Source: Desulfitobacterium_A nosdiversum (GTDB lineage: Bacteria; Bacillota; Desulfitobacteriia; Desulfitobacteriales; Desulfitobacteriaceae). From it: a stretch of DNA of 64,000 nt. The position numbers and the translations under genes were made by a program. Location of the stretch: contig NZ_CP172056.1 in assembly GCF_049860565.1 (NCBI RefSeq), positions 2,480,001 through 2,544,000 on the forward strand, read 5' to 3'. The notes beneath the pieces were generated by a model, which was not told the DNA's origin, did no database searches, and worked only from the letters and a program-made list of their open reading frames with translations. The first letter of the stretch is position 1, and each line of letters begins with the position of its first letter. Shown piece after piece: positions 62,092-64,000 of the stretch.

Positions 62092-63318
62092 TTACATCAT
62101 TATTGATTTCTCAATGATTTTAAGGATAACTTCAACTCCTTTTTCAAGAGAAAAAGTGGGAATGAATTCATATCTGCCGTGAAAATTGTGACCGCCTGTA
62201 AACAAATTAGGAGTAGGCAATCCCATGTAGGAAAGTCGCGCTCCATCTGTACCGCCGCGAATAGGGCTGATTTTAGGCTTCACTCCGACCGCTTCCATCG
62301 CTTGCTTTGCAATATCGACGATTTGCATTACCGGTTCAATCTTTTCACGCATATTTTGGTATTGATCCGTAATCTCAATCTTTACGGAATCTTGACCGTA
62401 CTTTTTCTGGAGCATTTTTGCAGCGTTCCTCATCGTATTTTTCCGATTTTCAAGACCTTCGTTTTTAAAATCCCTAAGAATAAAGTGAAGGATGGTATTT
62501 TCAATTTCTCCCTGGGAACGGTGCAGGTGATAGAATCCTTCATAGCCTTCGGTATCCGCGGGCGTTTCGTGAGAAGGCAGGAGAGAAAGAAATTCATGGG
62601 CCAGGAGGATGGAGTTAATCATTTTCCCCTTCGCACTTCCTGGATGAACATTGCGGCCATAAAATTGAACAACAGCTTTTGCGGCATTAAAGTTTTCAAA
62701 TTCAAGTTCTCCGACGGGTCCACCATCAACGGTATAGGCGAAATCAGCACCGAAGCCTTTTACATCAAAATGATCCGCGCCACGGCCAATTTCTTCATCT
62801 GGTGTAAATCCGATACAAAGCTTGCCGTGTTCAACTTCAGGATGCTGAACCAGATATTCTAATGCAGTCATGATTTCTGCGACCCCCGCTTTGTCATCTG
62901 CACCCAGAAGTGTTGTTCCATCCGTTGTTATTATTGTTTTACCGACATACTGTTGGAGTTCGGGAAAGGCGTCCGCAGAGAGAATGAAATTTTTTTCAGC
63001 ATTGAGAATAATATCTCCCCCGGGGTAATTTTCAATCAATTGAGGTTTAACAGCAAGGCCGGACATATCTGGGCTTGTATCCATATGGGCAATAAAACCG
63101 ATTGCAGGAACAACATCTGAAGTATTTGCCGGCAGGACTGCATATACATAGCCGTTCTCGTCGCACCTGGCCTCCTGTAATCCCAAGCTTTGAAGCTCTT
63201 CAACTAATACCCGAGCTAAATCAAGTTGTTTTGAGGTACTGGGCACAGATGTTGAGGTTTCATCGGATTGAGTATCTATTTGTATATATTTCAGAAAACG
63301 TTCTATAACGCTAGACAT
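62092..63318 (-). CDS. pepT: peptidase T
   Basis: A 408-residue tripeptidase of the M20 family. The metal motifs are visible: HMDTSPD (H-x-D), GADDKAG (the bridging Asp) and EEIGRG (general base and ligand). A lid domain lies between. It removes N-terminal residues from tripeptides in the cytoplasm. The ATG at 63318 follows GGAGGAG six bases upstream. The ATG at 63348 is not needed. Confidence 0.92.
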   Translation of the reverse strand: MSSVIERFLKYIQIDTQSDETSTSVPSTSKQLDLARVLVEELQSLGLQEARCDENGYVYAVLPANTSDVVPAIGFIAHMDTSPDMSGLAVKPQLIENYPGGDIILNAEKNFILSADAFPELQQYVGKTIITTDGTTLLGADDKAGVAEIMTALEYLVQHPEVEHGKLCIGFTPDEEIGRGADHFDVKGFGADFAYTVDGGPVGELEFENFNAAKAVVQFYGRNVHPGSAKGKMINSILLAHEFLSLLPSHETPADTEGYEGFYHLHRSQGEIENTILHFILRDFKNEGLENRKNTMRNAAKMLQKKYGQDSVKIEITDQYQNMREKIEPVMQIVDIAKQAMEAVGVKPKISPIRGGTDGARLSYMGLPTPNLFTGGHNFHGRYEFIPTFSLEKGVEVILKIIEKSIMM

Positions 63319-63418
63319 TATGAACTCCTCCATTCGCTTTAAGTGCATTTCTAATTATAAATGTTTTTGTGGTAGAAAAAAAGAACGATAATTCAACAAG
63401 TCTTAGACAAATTTATTA

Positions 63419-63531
63419 GTTAACATTAAGTGTTAACTAATAATAATTAAAAATAAGGTAAGTTAACGCAAGTTAACATAGGGTTAACTATTACTTAGAG
63501 AAGTTAACACTTAATAATAATTAAAAATCAG
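63419..63531 (+). repeat. array of GTTAAC sites with a direct repeat
   Basis: GTTAAC begins at 63419, 63432, 63462, 63472, 63483 and 63503. The intervals are 13, 30, 10, 11 and 20 bases, most of them multiples of a DNA turn. A second repeat, TAATAATAATTAAAAAT(A/C)AGG, occurs near 63437 and 63511. The array lies just upstream of a sigma-54 promoter, as enhancer sites do. Confidence 0.7.
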
Positions 63532-63542
63532 GAAAATCGGCA

Positions 63543-63558
63543 TGGCATGATATTTGCA
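63543..63558 (+). promoter_or_regulatory. sigma-54 promoter of the XRE regulator gene
   Basis: TGGCATGATATTTGCA has GG (-24) and GC (-12) separated by exactly ten bases and a TTGCA -12 element. The transcript would start near 63569 with a leader of about 130 nt. Confidence 0.75.
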
Positions 63559-63696
63559 TTATATTTTAAAATTGTCGATTATTATTAAATATTGCCCAAT
63601 ACGGTAGGAACAAATGCACAAATTGGTGATAATGCGTATTAGTATTTAATACCCAAGGTTTTGATCCAAGGGATGGATATTAAGGAGGATCTAAAA

Positions 63697-64000
63697 ATGT
63701 CTTTAGTTAAAGAAAATCAGGACTATCGAGAGACGCTTATAGAAATTGGCCGATATATAAATGATTATCGCGTTCGCAGAAAATTGTCGATACAGCAAAT
63801 GAGTGTAAGAGTGGGTGTTAACCCTTCCTATTTACGCGAAGTCGAACGTGGGGAAAAAATACCGGATGATTACTTTATTCGGAATTTATCGGAGCAATTT
63901 GGACTTGATGAGAACTATATCTTTGGACTTCTAGGTAAAACCACGCTTGTTGCGCGAGAAGAGCTTGATCAACATGCTCTTTTACAACAAATTTTAACAG
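63697..64000 (+). CDS. XRE-family transcriptional regulator, N-terminal part
   Basis: A helix-turn-helix regulator. AAGGAGG lies eight bases before the ATG. About 101 residues are visible before the right edge, and the reading frame is open. The HTH spans about residues 16-75 (LSIQQMSVRVGVNPSYLREVERG), and a further region begins at about residue 85. It may control its own promoter or that of pepT. The rest of the protein is outside the window. Confidence 0.85.
   Translation, partial: MSLVKENQDYRETLIEIGRYINDYRVRRKLSIQQMSVRVGVNPSYLREVERGEKIPDDYFIRNLSEQFGLDENYIFGLLGKTTLVAREELDQHALLQQILT

Larger units (their letters stand above)
63319..63696 (+). other. divergent regulatory region before the XRE regulator
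   Basis: A region of 378 bp without a gene. It contains six GTTAAC sites (63419-63508), a duplicated AATAATAATTAAAAAT block and a sigma-54 promoter at 63543-63558. It separates pepT from the XRE gene. Confidence 0.75.

Noticed and set aside
1..64000. CRISPR arrays, rRNA and tRNA genes
   Set aside because: No regularly spaced repeat-spacer array and no tRNA-like GTTCRA loop with matching stems was found by eye.

Overview
The window looks like a chromosomal segment of an anaerobic, low-GC, spore-forming Firmicute of the Desulfosporosinus/Desulfitobacterium type. The grounds are AT-rich spacers, strong GGAGG-type ribosome binding sites, frequent TTG and GTG starts, a trimeric NAD-linked [FeFe] hydrogenase, a tungsten-type aldehyde ferredoxin oxidoreductase, a CWB2 cell-wall protein, a DUF1540 protein and a coat-like small protein. 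The genus is an inference. I found no rRNA, tRNA or CRISPR array.

Layout. 1-4.4 kb: the 5' end of a leftward 2-hydroxyacid dehydrogenase, small unknown genes, a homocysteine methyltransferase, a GNAT acetyltransferase and a CaCA cation exchanger. 4.6-9.1 kb: a hydCBA operon (NuoE-, NuoF- and HydA-type subunits) closed by a terminator. 9.2-12.4 kb: an HXXEE membrane protein, a LysR regulator and an MFS transporter. 12.9-20.9 kb: a poorly understood cluster of an alkaline-phosphatase-fold phosphodiesterase, a zinc-ribbon protein, a ModF-like ABC ATPase, an unknown protein, a thioredoxin reductase fused to a cysteine-less thioredoxin fold, an anion permease and a thioredoxin. The leader of the phosphodiesterase gene is repeated in front of the permease, next to a small relic of a second phosphodiesterase gene. 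20.9-25.9 kb: an FAD oxidoreductase, an IS3-family element inserted in the loop of a terminator, the aldehyde oxidoreductase (preceded by a sigma-54 promoter, a Moco/Tuco-like leader and a terminator) and a TSCPD protein.

26-36 kb: an MFS/DUF2164/isochorismatase-fold/two racemases/methyltransferase block, then housekeeping and redox genes (SanA-like, QueG-like, AhpD-like, ICMT-like, ThpR, nitroreductase, LysM, AlkA). 36-51 kb: a small Cys/Pro-rich protein, an aspartate kinase, a second QueG-like protein, a CWB2 protein, a THUMP methyltransferase, an amidohydrolase, DUF1540, topoisomerase III, an amino acid permease, RmuC and a diguanylate cyclase. 51-64 kb: HtpG, an orphan NrfC/NrfD membrane redox module, a zinc-ribbon protein, methylglyoxal synthase, a MarR-MFS efflux pair, a LytTR response regulator next to CstA, peptidase T, and an array of GTTAAC sites plus a sigma-54 promoter ahead of an XRE regulator that runs off the right edge.

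Together the genes suggest fermentative or sulfidogenic anaerobic metabolism. The hydrogenase would link NADH and ferredoxin to H2, the AOR would link aldehydes to ferredoxin, CstA/LytTR and MgsA would handle carbon-flux stress, and at least two promoters appear to depend on sigma-54. The most unusual items are the 12.9-20.9 kb cluster with its duplicated leader, the layered control of the AOR gene, the terminator split by an IS element, and the GTTAAC array.
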